A stretch of 64,000 nt of DNA, from NCBI RefSeq assembly GCF_002003665.1, contig NZ_JATM01000004.1, positions 186,001-250,000 of the forward strand, given 5' to 3'. The stretch is from Bombella intestini. Lineage in GTDB: Bacteria; Pseudomonadota; Alphaproteobacteria; Acetobacterales; Acetobacteraceae. Of this stretch, positions 45,426 to 56,188 are shown in pieces (positions within the stretch are counted from its first letter, which is position 1; each line of letters starts with the position of its first letter). The notes beneath the pieces are model-generated. The model did no database searches and had not been told where the DNA came from. It was given only the letters and a program-made list of their open reading frames with translations. The position numbers and the translations under genes were made by a program.

Positions 45426-46076
45426 TCAGCCTATCCGGCGAGCTGTGAAATCGTGCATTTGACCAAAAGAGAGGGAGAGTTCCTGTTCTGGCAAAAGTCG
45501 GCCAAGCTGGGTGAGTGTATCCAGATGCTCTGCTAGATGGAACGTAACATCCCCCAATGTCAGTTGGTGGGGGCTATTTGGCAGGAAGAAGGCTGGGCCA
45601 AGGACGGTCCCGTCATGAGTTTGAATAGTGGCTAGTTCCCGGTCAAACATCATGGCTAACCCGAACAGAGCTTCGGCTGTTAGTGGCAGGAAAACATCAT
45701 TCTCTGTGATGAGAGAAGCATCGAAATGGACCTCATTCATTTCCGGCCCGATGCCAACCCAGTTTTGAATATCTTCCGAACAACGTAAGGCAATGATGTT
45801 CGGCATGATAGGAATGACATCCACGTCCGGCAGAGGAAAGGGGAGAGAAACCTGTTTCCGGAAATGCGCCCTGACGGAGGAATTGTCTTGGTTTTTCTGC
45901 GGCAGGGGGGCTTCGAGATGGAGACTCAATCCCGGTACTATTCTGGTGTCGAATAGTTGGCGGACAACCCTGTCATTGAGGGTATCATGACCAAGCATCT
46001 GCCCCGTTGTATCCAATAGCCATAGGGGAGGGGGAGGAGATGCGGGTGGTTCGTGATCAGTCTGATGGATGTTCAT
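45426..46076 (-). CDS. Hypothetical protein
   Basis: 216 residues; no family recognised. Seen: soluble, acidic to neutral, no signal peptide or membrane helix, a Pro-rich N-terminus (PPASPPPPLW) and a mixed alpha/beta-looking body. It is followed by a terminator and has a parS-like site 42 bp upstream of its start. The pirin gene upstream is on the same strand with a 100-bp gap. Confidence 0.72.
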   Translation of the reverse strand: MNIHQTDHEPPASPPPPLWLLDTTGQMLGHDTLNDRVVRQLFDTRIVPGLSLHLEAPLPQKNQDNSSVRAHFRKQVSLPFPLPDVDVIPIMPNIIALRCSEDIQNWVGIGPEMNEVHFDASLITENDVFLPLTAEALFGLAMMFDRELATIQTHDGTVLGPAFFLPNSPHQLTLGDVTFHLAEHLDTLTQLGRLLPEQELSLSFGQMHDFTARRIG

Positions 46077-46117
46077 GAAAAAGGCAGCTCCCTGACAAGA
46101 TCGCCTACAGGCTTATA

Positions 46118-46133
46118 TGTTCCACGGGAAACA
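46118..46133. other. parS-like centromere site 3
   Basis: TGTTCCACGGGAAACA, differing from the parS form TGTTNCACGTGAAACA only at position 10 (G for T). Intergenic, about 8 kb right of the inferred origin. Confidence 0.65.
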
Positions 46134-46176
46134 TTCCAGAGGTTTGGCCGTTTTTTCAGGCAGGGAGCTTGCTTGA

Positions 46177-46878
46177 TCAGGGAATTGTGTCAACCAGAAC
46201 TATTTCTGTGTCGTCCAATGCCTCAAGCGTGATGGCTTCTTCCTCGCTGATGGCAGCACCGCTGCGTGTGGTAACGTGCTGTCCGTTTAAAAGAAGACTA
46301 CCGGATGCGAGAACGAGATATAGCATCCGACCTTTGGCGGGTGTGTAGTGGGAGCGCTGCCCTTTTTGGAGAGTTAGTCCCAGAACACGGGCTTCGGTAT
46401 GGATGGGCAGAGCTCCTTTATCATCCGCATAGCCGGAGGCCAAAATGGTGAATTGGCCTGTTGTCTCTTGTTTGGGGAAACGTCTTGTCGCCCATGAAGG
46501 CTTATGACCTTTTTCTGTCGGAGTGATCCATATCTGAAATATCTGCGTGGGGATGGGTTCGAGGTTGTATTCACTGTGGAAGATACCTGTCCCTGCGGAC
46601 ATAACTTGCACATCCCCGGCTTCGGTCCTGCCTGTGTTGCCGAGGCTGTCTCGGTGCGTAATGGCCCCACGGCGAACATAGGTGATGATCTCCATATCCT
46701 TATGGGGGTGAGTATCAAACCCTGTGTTAGGGGCGATGGTGTCATCATTCCAGACACGCAAACGACCCCAGCCCATACGGTTTGGGTCAAAGTAATGAGC
46801 AAAAGAGAAATGATGACGTGCATCCAGCCAGCCATGATCAGCATGGCCGAGTTGGGCGAAAGGGCGGATATCAATCAT
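46177..46878 (-). CDS. Pirin-family protein (YhhW/quercetinase type)
   Basis: 233-residue bicupin. Seen: metal-ligand motif DTHPHKDMEIITYV, the GDVQVMSAGTGIFHSEYN segment and the C-terminal cupin. Known: YhhW-like pirins have quercetin dioxygenase activity in vitro; the cellular substrate is unclear. Divergent from a LysR-type regulator, a common arrangement for regulated pirin genes. Confidence 0.93.
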   Translation of the reverse strand: MIDIRPFAQLGHADHGWLDARHHFSFAHYFDPNRMGWGRLRVWNDDTIAPNTGFDTHPHKDMEIITYVRRGAITHRDSLGNTGRTEAGDVQVMSAGTGIFHSEYNLEPIPTQIFQIWITPTEKGHKPSWATRRFPKQETTGQFTILASGYADDKGALPIHTEARVLGLTLQKGQRSHYTPAKGRMLYLVLASGSLLLNGQHVTTRSGAAISEEEAITLEALDDTEIVLVDTIP

Positions 46879-47036
46879 GGTATGAAACCTGCTGTTGTCG
46901 AAGATGGCTAAGCATGTAGGAATGGTCCTACTGTTTCATAGGGAAATGAAAGAAAGGCATTGTTGCCATATTTTATAGTATGGTGAGGAGCCGGGTTGTC
47001 TTAGCCCACTTCAGGCAAACGCAAAGGGGGTAGAAA

Positions 47037-47954
47037 ATGAAGTTGCCGGATTTCGAGGCTTGGGCAATTTTTGCCAAGGTGGCAGAGCGTGGCTCTTTTT
47101 CTCAGGCTGCTAAAGAGCTTCAACTCTCACCGCCGACTGTTTCCAAAGCGGTGAGTCGTCTGGAGGAATCTCTTGGAGCTGCGCTGTTCAGCCGCAACTC
47201 TCGGCATATGTCCATTACGCAGGTAGGCCAGCGTGCGCTAGAGCGGGCAAACCGCATGTTTCTGGAAGCAGAACTGGCCGAGAATGAAGTCAGGGGCGGG
47301 GGCATCCAGCCTTCTGGACTGATCCGCATGACAGTGCCTACTACTTTTGGCCTTAGGTATGTAGCGGCTGTTTTGCCTTCTTTTCTGGAAGCCTACCCGG
47401 AGATTGATGTGTTTGTCAGTTTTACGGACACGTTGGCTGACCTTGTGTTGGAAGGGTACGACCTGGCGATACGGATCGCCACACTTTCTGACTCGGCCCT
47501 TAAGGCTCGTAGAATATGTACGGTACGGCGTATTCTTGTGGCCTCGCCAGAGTATTTGAATCGTCTTGGTCGTCCGTCCCACCCGCGAGAGTTGGAAGGC
47601 AGGAAGAGCTTTGTTTACGTCAACGGGGATACATGCGGGGTCATTAGATTGACCGAACGACAGACAGGGGAAAGTTATACGCTTTCTCAGTCGGCACGGT
47701 TTCAGTCCGATAATGGCGAGGGCTTTCTCCCTGCACTGGAGGCTGGTTTGGGCTTTGGGTTGTTACCGGATTTCATAGTGAGCGACGCCCTTAAGGAGGG
47801 GCGGTTGGAAGAAATGATGCCAGCATGGGGGGCAGAGGATATTGCGCTCTATCTTGTTACAACAGGCAATAAACTGCGGCCCCAAAGGGTAAGCCTGCTG
47901 ATGGATTATTTGGTCAGGCAGTTTGAAGCGCCGTCATGGCGACTACCTGTTTAA
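47037..47954 (+). CDS. LysR-family transcriptional regulator
   Basis: 305 residues. Seen: N-terminal winged helix-turn-helix (FSQAAKELQLSPPTVSKAVSRLE) and a periplasmic-binding-like effector domain. Divergent from the pirin gene (158-bp gap), so it probably controls pirin and itself. Effector unknown. Confidence 0.94.
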   Translation: MKLPDFEAWAIFAKVAERGSFSQAAKELQLSPPTVSKAVSRLEESLGAALFSRNSRHMSITQVGQRALERANRMFLEAELAENEVRGGGIQPSGLIRMTVPTTFGLRYVAAVLPSFLEAYPEIDVFVSFTDTLADLVLEGYDLAIRIATLSDSALKARRICTVRRILVASPEYLNRLGRPSHPRELEGRKSFVYVNGDTCGVIRLTERQTGESYTLSQSARFQSDNGEGFLPALEAGLGFGLLPDFIVSDALKEGRLEEMMPAWGAEDIALYLVTTGNKLRPQRVSLLMDYLVRQFEAPSWRLPV

Positions 47955-48108
47955 GGGGGGAAATCAGGATAGTGCCGGTATGGTTCCTTCAAAAACTGAA
48001 AGGCTTTCTTTCTTATTCTGTCATATTCAAGTCCCGGAGGGCACGGTATCCCTGAAGCTAGTTAATGCCTCCGCTAAGTGAGGGGGCTGACCGGAAGGGA
48101 TGGTTACT

Positions 48109-48705
48109 ATGTCTAAGATTCTCGTGCTGTATTATTCGTCTTATGGCCATGTAGAGACTATGGCTCGTAGTGTTGCTGAGGGTGTGCGTGCTGCGGGCGT
48201 GGAAGCCGTTGTAAAACGTGTGCCGGAGCTGGTTCCGGAAGAGGCCGCCAAAGCAAATCATTTCAAGTTGGAGCAGGAAGCTCCGATCGCCACCCCGGCT
48301 GAACTTGCTGAGTATGATGGCATCATTGTAGGCGCTCCGACCCGTTTTGGGCGTCTGCCAGCACAGATGGCTAATTTCTGGGATCAGACCGGTGGTCTTT
48401 GGGCCAATGGTAAGTTGATCGGTAAGGTTGGTGCTGTATTTACCTCCTCGGCTACCCAGCATGGTGGTCAGGAAACAACGCTTTACTCTCTGATGTCCAA
48501 TCTGCTGCATCATGGTATGGTCATTAGCGGTCTGCCCTACAGCTTCCAGGGGCAGATGCGGAATGATGAGATTGTCGGCGGTGCTCCGTATGGTGCTACG
48601 ACCATTGCTAATGGTGATGGCTCCCGCCAGCCAAGCGAGACCGAACGGGCAGGCGCACATTTCCTTGGGGAGCATGTGGCTGGTCTGGTTAAAAAGCTGG
48701 CCTGA
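48109..48705 (+). CDS. wrbA: NAD(P)H:quinone oxidoreductase WrbA
   Basis: 198 residues, flavodoxin-like. Seen: FMN-phosphate loop in [26 protein letters not shown] and [11 protein letters not shown]. Reduces quinones by two electrons. ATG 48109 follows GGAAGGG; an earlier in-frame GTG is less likely. A terminator lies downstream. Confidence 0.94.
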   Translation: MSKILVLYYSSYGHVETMARSVAEGVRAAGVEAVVKRVPELVPEEAAKANHFKLEQEAPIATPAELAEYDGIIVGAPTRFGRLPAQMANFWDQTGGLWANGKLIGKVGAVFTSSATQHGGQETTLYSLMSNLLHHGMVISGLPYSFQGQMRNDEIVGGAPYGATTIANGDGSRQPSETERAGAHFLGEHVAGLVKKLA

Positions 48706-48740
48706 TTTTTCAGTTACTTTCGTTCACGCATAAGACCTTG

Positions 48741-48771
48741 ATGGGGGCCGGTTTCCGGCCTCCATTTTTTT
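48741..48771 (+). terminator. Terminator after wrbA
   Basis: ATGGGGGCCGG (48741-48751) with CCGGCCTCCAT (48755-48765) followed by a T run. Confidence 0.92.
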
Positions 48772-48779
48772 GTGGTCAA

Positions 48780-48795
48780 TGTTCCATGTGAAACA
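48780..48795. other. parS centromere site 4
   Basis: TGTTCCATGTGAAACA, matching the parS consensus TGTTNCAYGTGAAACA, in the gap between the wrbA terminator and the 3' end of mutY; about 10.5 kb right of the inferred origin. Confidence 0.88.
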
Positions 48796-48796
48796 G

Positions 48797-49882
48797 TTAG
48801 CCCGCCACGGGTTTATGGTGCTGCCCGACCAGCAGACATTTTTTCATCACGCTAGAGAGAATGGCTTTTTTAAGTGGACGAAATCGGCCATGTGTCGGGT
48901 CAATCGGGTAGTTGCTCTTCTCAGGAAGGGTGCAGCCATAGACACGGATTAACAATGTAAAATGGCTGAAGATGTGTTTTACCTCTCCACAATCCTCCCA
49001 CTGTGCTTGTATGGGCGCGCACTGGGTAAAGGCCGTTTCCGCTAATTGTGCCGGAGATGGTGTAAAGCGTTCTTCAGACCACGGCGTGCCGGGAAGTTCA
49101 TCCGTTCCCCCTAGTAATCCCTCCGGCGGACGTGAGCGGAGCAGGACGTTTCCTTCTGAATTAATGATACGGAAGAGAATGGCGTGCCGTGTAGGGCGAG
49201 GCTTTTTCTTCTGTCGTGCGGGCAGGGCTTCAGCCATGTTGCGGGCCTTGGCAAGGCAGCACTCCCGCCACGGGCAGGTCAGGCAGGAAGGAGACCGGGG
49301 AGAGCAGAGGCTCGCTCCGAGATCGAACAGAGCCTGCGCAAAATCAGAGGGGCGGGCTTGCGCTGCTGGGTCATCATTCAAATGGCTAGCTAGTCGGGCT
49401 AGCAGAGGGCGGGATGCAGGCAGAGGGTCTTCCACGGCATTAAGCCGTGCTGTGATGCGCTCCACATTACCATCGACCGGGACGGTGGGAATATTAAAGG
49501 CAATGGCTGCAATGGCTCGGGAGGTATAGGCCCCGATGCCGGGGAGTTTCTGTAGGTCCTCAACTGTACGGGGAAAGGCTCCCAACTGATGGACGGCCTG
49601 GGCGCAGGCATGGAGGTTCCGTGCGCGGGCATAATAACCTAGGCCGGCCCAAAGCTGGAGAACCTCATCCAGCGGAGCTTCTGCCAGAGCACCGACCGTT
49701 GGAAAGTGGCTTAGAAAACGCTCGTAATAAGGAATGACCGTCTGCACGACAGTCTGCTGAAGCATGATTTCACTGAGCCATACGTGATACGGGTCAGCCT
49801 GTTGGCCGGGTGCTGCACGCCAAGGTAGTGTGCGGCGATGGCGGTCATACCAGTGGAGAAGAAGGGAAGCATCAGGTGTCAC
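48797..49882 (-). CDS. mutY: Adenine DNA glycosylase MutY
   Basis: 361 residues. Seen: SEIMLQQTVVQTVIPYYERF (helix with catalytic Glu), HhH motif LPGIGAYTSRAIAAIAF with catalytic Asp in VPVDGNVERI, a four-Cys iron-sulfur loop (CSPRSPSCLTCPWRECC) and a NUDIX-like C-terminal domain. Removes adenine opposite 8-oxoguanine. Its 3' end abuts a parS site. Confidence 0.96.
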   Translation of the reverse strand: MTPDASLLLHWYDRHRRTLPWRAAPGQQADPYHVWLSEIMLQQTVVQTVIPYYERFLSHFPTVGALAEAPLDEVLQLWAGLGYYARARNLHACAQAVHQLGAFPRTVEDLQKLPGIGAYTSRAIAAIAFNIPTVPVDGNVERITARLNAVEDPLPASRPLLARLASHLNDDPAAQARPSDFAQALFDLGASLCSPRSPSCLTCPWRECCLAKARNMAEALPARQKKKPRPTRHAILFRIINSEGNVLLRSRPPEGLLGGTDELPGTPWSEERFTPSPAQLAETAFTQCAPIQAQWEDCGEVKHIFSHFTLLIRVYGCTLPEKSNYPIDPTHGRFRPLKKAILSSVMKKCLLVGQHHKPVAG

Positions 49883-49975
49883 GCCGGTGTCTATGACGAA
49901 GAAAAGAGGTCAGGGCAAGGGGAAGGTGTTGAACTGTTTCCGTCCATCCCGGGGATGATGGTATGAAGGCTGTAT

Positions 49976-50554
49976 ATGCAGCATGATGGAATGGGACCTA
50001 TGGCAGACGAGACCAGCAGAAAAAGCCCCGCCCGTTCATCGGCTTCCGGGCAAGGGTGGAAAACGGACGACAAGGGGTGGACTGAACGACGCCGGGGCAC
50101 AGCCCGTATGATCGGGGCATTTCTACCCTCGCTGACAAAACCCATTTTTCGGAAAAAATCGCCGCTTTATGTCCGGTTGCTTATGGAGTGGGATACGCTG
50201 GTTGGCCCTACGCTAGCGGAAGTGAGTGAGCCATGCCGCCTAAGGCCGGGTGTATTGACCATACGCTGTTGCGGTCCGGCGGCGGTAGAAATGCAATATG
50301 CAGCTCCCCGTATTCTGGCCAATATCAATACGGCTTATGGCCTCTATGGGGATGAAGCCTTGCAATATATAAAGCTGGTGCAGGATCGGCCCGTCCAACG
50401 TAAGCCGTCTCGTCCTCCCCAGAAAAAATGGAAGAATGCCCCCCCAATTCCCGTAAGCGGTATTGAGGATGACGAGCTGAAAGAAACGCTGGAGCGTCTG
50501 GGCGGTCATATCCGTGCGAAAAAGCAAGGGACAAAAAAAGCCCGCCACTTTTAA
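49976..50554 (+). CDS. DUF721/DciA-family protein, helicase-loading related
   Basis: 192 residues. Seen: a DUF721 core (about 60-125: LYVRLLMEWDTLVGPTLAEVSEP, then GVLTIRCCGPAAVEMQYAAPRIL) with a basic N-terminal and C-terminal extension. Known: DciA proteins help load the replicative helicase DnaB in bacteria lacking DnaC. ATG 49976 has GAAGG upstream; ATGs at 49991 and 50000 are alternatives. Divergent from mutY, the usual arrangement in alphaproteobacteria. Confidence 0.85.
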   Translation: MQHDGMGPMADETSRKSPARSSASGQGWKTDDKGWTERRRGTARMIGAFLPSLTKPIFRKKSPLYVRLLMEWDTLVGPTLAEVSEPCRLRPGVLTIRCCGPAAVEMQYAAPRILANINTAYGLYGDEALQYIKLVQDRPVQRKPSRPPQKKWKNAPPIPVSGIEDDELKETLERLGGHIRAKKQGTKKARHF

Positions 50555-50567
50555 GGGTGGCAGGCTT
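50534..50567 (-). terminator. Terminator of serB, inside the dciA 3' end
   Basis: AAGCC-GCCAC (50538-50548) with GTGGC-GGCTT (50557-50567), one mismatch, followed on the minus strand by a T run. It overlaps the last codons of the convergent DciA-type gene. Confidence 0.75.
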
Positions 50568-50620
50568 GGGCCCCGTGCCCTCGGCCTAAGGCGGAAGACA
50601 CGAGACAATGGGACGGTCTA

Positions 50621-51514
50621 TTAGTCGCTTACGATGTCGGAAGCCTTATAACCTTGTGCGAAGAGGTGTGTCCGCATCCCGGTAAAGTTGACCTGCTGCT
50701 CAATCACCTGCCGCACATTCGGCTTGGCGTGGTAAGCAATACCAAGGCCAGCCGCCTTGAGCATGGGGATGTCGTTTGCACCATCACCCGTTGTCAGGCT
50801 GGCAGAGAGCTTAACGCCTCGCTCGGCACAGATGGTTTCCAGATGTTCTTTCTTGGCATCCGGGCCGAGAATGTCACCAATCAGCTGACCGGTGATGATG
50901 CCATCCTTGATCTCAAGCTGATTGCCGTAGTGCTCATCAAAACCGAGCGTCTTGGCAGCCCGTTCGGTGAACCAGTCAAACCCACCAGAGATGAGGGCCG
51001 TGCGTGCGCCATTAGCCTTCATGGTATGCACCAGTTCCTTGATGCCGTCCGTGAAGGGAAGGTGCGCCAGAACGTCCTTCAGCAGGGATTCAGGGTGGCC
51101 CTTAAGGCCGATGGTGCGCTTGCGGAGGGATTCATCAAATTCCATCTCGCCATTCATGGCACGTTTGGTGATTTCGGCTACATAGTCACCCGTGCCCGTT
51201 GCCTTGGCCAGATCGTCCAGTGTTTCACCATCAAAGATGGTGCTGTCCATGTCGGACACAAGCACGGCTTTGCGGCGGCCACGGGTCTTGGTGAGAATGG
51301 CATCGACTTTGTAAGGAGCCAGAGCAGCACGGATTGTTGCAGGCGTGGCATCACCGGGGCCGGGAGGCGGGCAGAAAATGTCAACGGCTTCACCTTCGGA
51401 CAGAACGACCGGCGGTTCACCTTTGACAAGAGTGCGGGCAATGTCGATCGCCTCTTTGGGAAGAGTCCCATGGCGGCGATTGGCAACAAGAGTCAGAACA
51501 CAGGGAAGGGACAT
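50621..51514 (-). CDS. serB: Phosphoserine phosphatase SerB
   Basis: 297 residues. Seen: HAD motif I DMDSTIF, motif II LISGGFDWF, and motif III/IV TTGDGANDIPML, with an N-terminal domain of about 85 residues. Last step of serine synthesis. ATG 51514 follows GAGAG. Divergent from miaA. Confidence 0.95.
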   Translation of the reverse strand: MSLPCVLTLVANRRHGTLPKEAIDIARTLVKGEPPVVLSEGEAVDIFCPPPGPGDATPATIRAALAPYKVDAILTKTRGRRKAVLVSDMDSTIFDGETLDDLAKATGTGDYVAEITKRAMNGEMEFDESLRKRTIGLKGHPESLLKDVLAHLPFTDGIKELVHTMKANGARTALISGGFDWFTERAAKTLGFDEHYGNQLEIKDGIITGQLIGDILGPDAKKEHLETICAERGVKLSASLTTGDGANDIPMLKAAGLGIAYHAKPNVRQVIEQQVNFTGMRTHLFAQGYKASDIVSD

Positions 51515-51558
51515 GACATCTCTCGCTAAAAGATCAGAAGATATGGCAGAATAAGTGT

Positions 51559-52542
51559 ATGAACTCTTCTGAAAACGCCCTCATTGTGGCGGGGCCGACC
51601 TGTTCGGGCAAGTCGGCTTTGGCCTTTCATTTGGCAGACCTGTATTGTGGTACGGTCATTAATGCGGATTCCATGCAGGTTTATAGGGAGCTGCGCATCC
51701 TCACAGCCCGCCCTAGTGAGGAAGAGGAAGCTGCTATTCCTCATCGTCTGTATGGCGTTTTACCCGCCGCTACGCCTGGTAGCGTAGCGTGGTGGCGGGA
51801 ACAGGTTCTGGCAGAAATGGCCGCTTGTCGTGAGGCTGGGCGGTTGCCGATCCTCTGCGGTGGAACAGGCATGTATCTTCGGGCATTGACAGATGGCCTT
51901 GTGGAAGTGCCCGACCCCGGAGAGGAAGCCCGAAAACAGGCCCGCACTTTGCTGGAAGAGATAGGCCCAGAGGCTCTACACGAAAAGTTGATGCAGGCGG
52001 ACCCGCAGACAGCCTCTCAGCTTCATAAGCAGGATTCCCAGAGAATAAGCCGTGCGTGGGAGGTTTTCGTAGGAACAGGCCGGGGGCTAGCCTCGTGGCG
52101 GGAAGATAAAACCTTGCCAGCTGCACCGTACCGTTTCATTTCGCTGCAGCTGGACCCTCCCCGGGATGAATTGCGGGCTGCCATTGTCCAGCGTTTTGAC
52201 GCTATGGTGGACGCAGGGGCGTTGGACGAAGTAGCGGCTTTGCGTGAGCAGAACCTGTCGCCCAGCCTTCCGGCTATGCGGGCTCATGGCGTGCCGGAGT
52301 TGGGGCAAGTGCTGGCAGGGCAGAGCAGCATGGAAGAAGCCAGACTGGCCGCAACCCGTGCCATTGGCCGTTATACCCGCCGACAAGCGACATGGTTTCG
52401 CCACCATAGGTTGAGTCGGGAAGGGGATGGCGAAATAATATTTCAAAGAACTGGCATGAAAGAGTTCTTTTCGAGTAAAAAAATGCAGGAAATTGAATAT
52501 TTCATATCATCCAGAATTGACGGACCCGTTCCAGAGCGATAG
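51559..52542 (+). CDS. miaA: tRNA dimethylallyltransferase MiaA
   Basis: 327 residues. Seen: P-loop GPTCSGKSALAF, INADSMQVYRELRILTARPS and RRQATWFRHH. Transfers dimethylallyl to A37 of tRNAs reading UNN codons. The last about 30 residues lie beyond the usual domain end. Lies 39 bp upstream of ilvB. Confidence 0.95.
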   Translation: MNSSENALIVAGPTCSGKSALAFHLADLYCGTVINADSMQVYRELRILTARPSEEEEAAIPHRLYGVLPAATPGSVAWWREQVLAEMAACREAGRLPILCGGTGMYLRALTDGLVEVPDPGEEARKQARTLLEEIGPEALHEKLMQADPQTASQLHKQDSQRISRAWEVFVGTGRGLASWREDKTLPAAPYRFISLQLDPPRDELRAAIVQRFDAMVDAGALDEVAALREQNLSPSLPAMRAHGVPELGQVLAGQSSMEEARLAATRAIGRYTRRQATWFRHHRLSREGDGEIIFQRTGMKEFFSSKKMQEIEYFISSRIDGPVPER

Positions 52543-52581
52543 AGCAGAAGCGTTGCGTTAATCGGCAAAAGGACAGATGCC

Positions 52582-54360
52582 ATGCCTGCCAGCGAGACAG
52601 CCCCCATGATGGCAACAGGTGCCGAGGTTATTCTGCGCGTTCTCGAGGAAGAAGGTGTGGATGTCATTTTTGGCTATCCGGGTGGGGCTGTCATTCCCAT
52701 CTATGATGAACTCTTCAAACAGAAGAAGATCCGTCATATTCTGGTGCGGCACGAGCAGGCAGCAACTCATGCAGCTGAGGCCTATGCCCGTTCCACCGGT
52801 AAGGTTGGTGTGGTGCTGGTGACCTCTGGCCCGGGCGCAACAAATGCCGTGACAGGCCTGATGGATGCGAAGATGGATTCCATCCCGCTGGTCTGTCTGG
52901 CCGGGCAGGTCCCCGTGTCGGTGATCGGTACGGATGCTTTCCAAGAGGCAGACATGGTGAACATCACCAAGCCTGCTACTAAGGCCAGTGTTCAGGTGCG
53001 TGAGGCGGCGGCTTTAGCCCCGACCCTGCGGGATGCCTTCGCTCTGGCCCAGTCTGGTCGTCCCGGTCCGGTTTTTGTGGATCTTCCAAAGAACATTACA
53101 GCGTCTAAAGCACCTCTGCCTCCCCGTCCTGCGGCGGTGAAGGAAGAGGCAGCCGCAGTGACACCAGATGCACAGGCCATCAGCCGTGCTGTTGAGGCCA
53201 TGAAGAAGGCGCGCAAGCCTCTGCTTTATGTGGGTGGTGGTGTTGTTAACTCAGGGCTGGAAGCAGCAAAGCTGCTGCGGCAGTTGGCAGAGAAGACGGG
53301 TTTTCCCGTGACATCTACCCTGATGGGGCTGGGGGCTTATCCATCTTCCAGCGATCATTTTCTGGGTATGCTGGGAATGCACGGTTCTGTGGAAGCCAAT
53401 ATGGCCGCCCATGACTGTGATGTGTTGATCGCTCTGGGTGCTCGGTTTGATGACCGGGTGACAGGCCGTGTTGATGGCTTCTCGCCTCATTCTTTCAAGA
53501 TTCAGGCAGATATTGACCCGCGCGAGTTCGGTAAGATCGTGAAGGTTGATGTCATGTTGCAGGGCGATCTGAAAGACACGCTGAAAGCCTTGTTGGCAGG
53601 CTGGGGCGATGCGGCAGCACCGGACTTGTCCGGCTGGTGGAAGGAAATCGACCAGTGGCGGGCGGTGAATGGTTTTGGGTTCGAGCAGGATGAGGCCGCT
53701 ACGGCCAGTATCAAGCCGCAATACGCTATTCATCGCCTGTATGAGAAGGTTAGAGCTGGGGGGCGGGACTGTTTTGTCTCTACCGAAGTTGGCCAGCATC
53801 AAATGTGGGCTGCTCAGCATTTTGGCTTTGATGAACCCAATCACTGGCTGACGTCAGGCGGGCTGGGAACCATGGGATATGGGTTGCCGGCCGCTGTGGG
53901 TGCCCAGATTGCCCATTCTGATGCACTGGTGATTGATATTGCCGGTGAGGCCTCCACCCTGATGAATATTCAGGAGCTGGGGACGATTGCCCAGTATCGC
54001 CTCCCGGTGAAGATTTTCATCTTGAACAACCAGTATATGGGCATGGTGCGGCAGTGGCAGGAGCTGGTTTATGAGTCCCGCTACTCCCATTCCTACAGCG
54101 CAGCCTTACCGGATTTCGTGAAATTGGCGGAATCGTTCGGTATTCGTGGTCTGCGGGTCGATGCGAAAGGTGGGCTGGATGAGGCTATCGATACCATGCT
54201 GAACCATGATGGGCCGGTCCTGCTGGATGTGCATGTGGAGCAGGAAGAGGGATGCTTCCCGATGATCCCGTCTGGTTCCTCTCATGACCAGATGCTTCTT
54301 GGGCCGGGGCGTGTTTTCGGTGGGGCACGGTTGACAGAAGAAGGTAGACATCTCGTCTAA
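52582..54360 (+). CDS. ilvB: Acetolactate synthase, large (catalytic) subunit
   Basis: 592 residues. Seen: the ThDP-enzyme fold with catalytic Glu in VRHEQAATHAAEAYAR and GEASTLMNIQEL for the ThDP/Mg2+ site, plus LKIFILNNQYMGMVRQWQ-like C-terminal region. First step of branched-chain amino acid synthesis. AAGGACAG precedes ATG 52582. The regulatory small subunit gene (ilvN) usually follows, but the next gene is ilvC after 138 bp. Confidence 0.96.
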   Translation: MPASETAPMMATGAEVILRVLEEEGVDVIFGYPGGAVIPIYDELFKQKKIRHILVRHEQAATHAAEAYARSTGKVGVVLVTSGPGATNAVTGLMDAKMDSIPLVCLAGQVPVSVIGTDAFQEADMVNITKPATKASVQVREAAALAPTLRDAFALAQSGRPGPVFVDLPKNITASKAPLPPRPAAVKEEAAAVTPDAQAISRAVEAMKKARKPLLYVGGGVVNSGLEAAKLLRQLAEKTGFPVTSTLMGLGAYPSSSDHFLGMLGMHGSVEANMAAHDCDVLIALGARFDDRVTGRVDGFSPHSFKIQADIDPREFGKIVKVDVMLQGDLKDTLKALLAGWGDAAAPDLSGWWKEIDQWRAVNGFGFEQDEAATASIKPQYAIHRLYEKVRAGGRDCFVSTEVGQHQMWAAQHFGFDEPNHWLTSGGLGTMGYGLPAAVGAQIAHSDALVIDIAGEASTLMNIQELGTIAQYRLPVKIFILNNQYMGMVRQWQELVYESRYSHSYSAALPDFVKLAESFGIRGLRVDAKGGLDEAIDTMLNHDGPVLLDVHVEQEEGCFPMIPSGSSHDQMLLGPGRVFGGARLTEEGRHLV

Positions 54361-54483
54361 ACTTAGAGTTTTTCCGGCTCCTCGGTGCTCTTATGGGTGT
54401 GGGGAGTGGGGTTGAGTGTTTTGTGTTGGGGAGTGATCTCCCGTCGGTGCAGGGCAATTTAAGGGTCTGTGCCTGTTGAGTGA

Positions 54484-55518
<1,035 letters not shown>

Positions 55519-55541
55519 GGTCTTTTTCACAGCCATTTGCG

Positions 55542-55570
55542 AATGGGGAGGATTTTCCTCCCCATTTTTA
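55542..55570 (+). terminator. Terminator after ilvC
   Basis: ATGGGGAGG (55543-55551) with CCTCCCCAT (55557-55565), followed by TTTTATT. Confidence 0.92.
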
Positions 55571-55705
55571 TTATGGCGACATTTGGGCATTTACTGTCGA
55601 AAGGTACAGAATAGAGTTGCGTTAAACGTTATATTCCCTTAGAGGTCACGCTTCCGCTCCTTCATTGGGAAAGGCTGCGGCAATCTGCTGGTTCAGGAGT
55701 ACGTT

Positions 55706-56188
55706 ATGGACGCACTTGCTCGACTGGGGATGGAATCGGACCTTCCGAGAGATATCCAGAACACTGAGGCAATCGATACGGTCTTTGAGGACTGTAAGGA
55801 CTTTTTCATTAAGCGTGATGGTATTACCTACGCAGGGAACCATCTTCTCATCGATTTCTGGAACGCTAGAAATCTTGATGACCCCGATCAGATCGACGCT
55901 ACTTTAAGGCGTGCTGCCGAGGCAGCCGGGGCGACCATTCTTCATGGTCATTTCCATCATTTCACACCTAATGGCGGTGTGTCTGGTGTGCTGGTGCTGG
56001 CCGAGAGCCATATTTCCATCCATACATGGCCTGAACGTCATTTCGCCGCTGTTGATATCTTCATGTGCGGTGTGTGCGATCCCAACATGTCCATTCCTGT
56101 TATGCAGGAGCTGTTTCAGGCAGGACGTGTGGAGATTGACGCTTTTAGACGTGGGCGTGTCAGCGAGACACGGCATACAGGGCGGTAA
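55706..56188 (+). CDS. speD: S-adenosylmethionine decarboxylase proenzyme
   Basis: 160 residues. Seen: self-cleavage Ser in ESHISIHTWPE, and Cys in DIFMCGVCDP, typical of the bacterial SpeD type with an N-terminal extension of about 25 residues. Supplies decarboxylated SAM for spermidine. RBS AGGAG; speE follows 185 bp later. Confidence 0.95.
   Translation: MDALARLGMESDLPRDIQNTEAIDTVFEDCKDFFIKRDGITYAGNHLLIDFWNARNLDDPDQIDATLRRAAEAAGATILHGHFHHFTPNGGVSGVLVLAESHISIHTWPERHFAAVDIFMCGVCDPNMSIPVMQELFQAGRVEIDAFRRGRVSETRHTGR

Noticed and set aside
48770-48952. Plus-strand frame starting with MWSMFHVKQ
   Set aside because: The FHVK start is the parS palindrome read as codons; the rest lies antisense to mutY.
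54393-54480. Short frame before ilvC as a leader peptide for attenuation
   Set aside because: It encodes some Val and Leu but no run of Ile/Leu/Val codons, and no terminator/antiterminator pair is visible.
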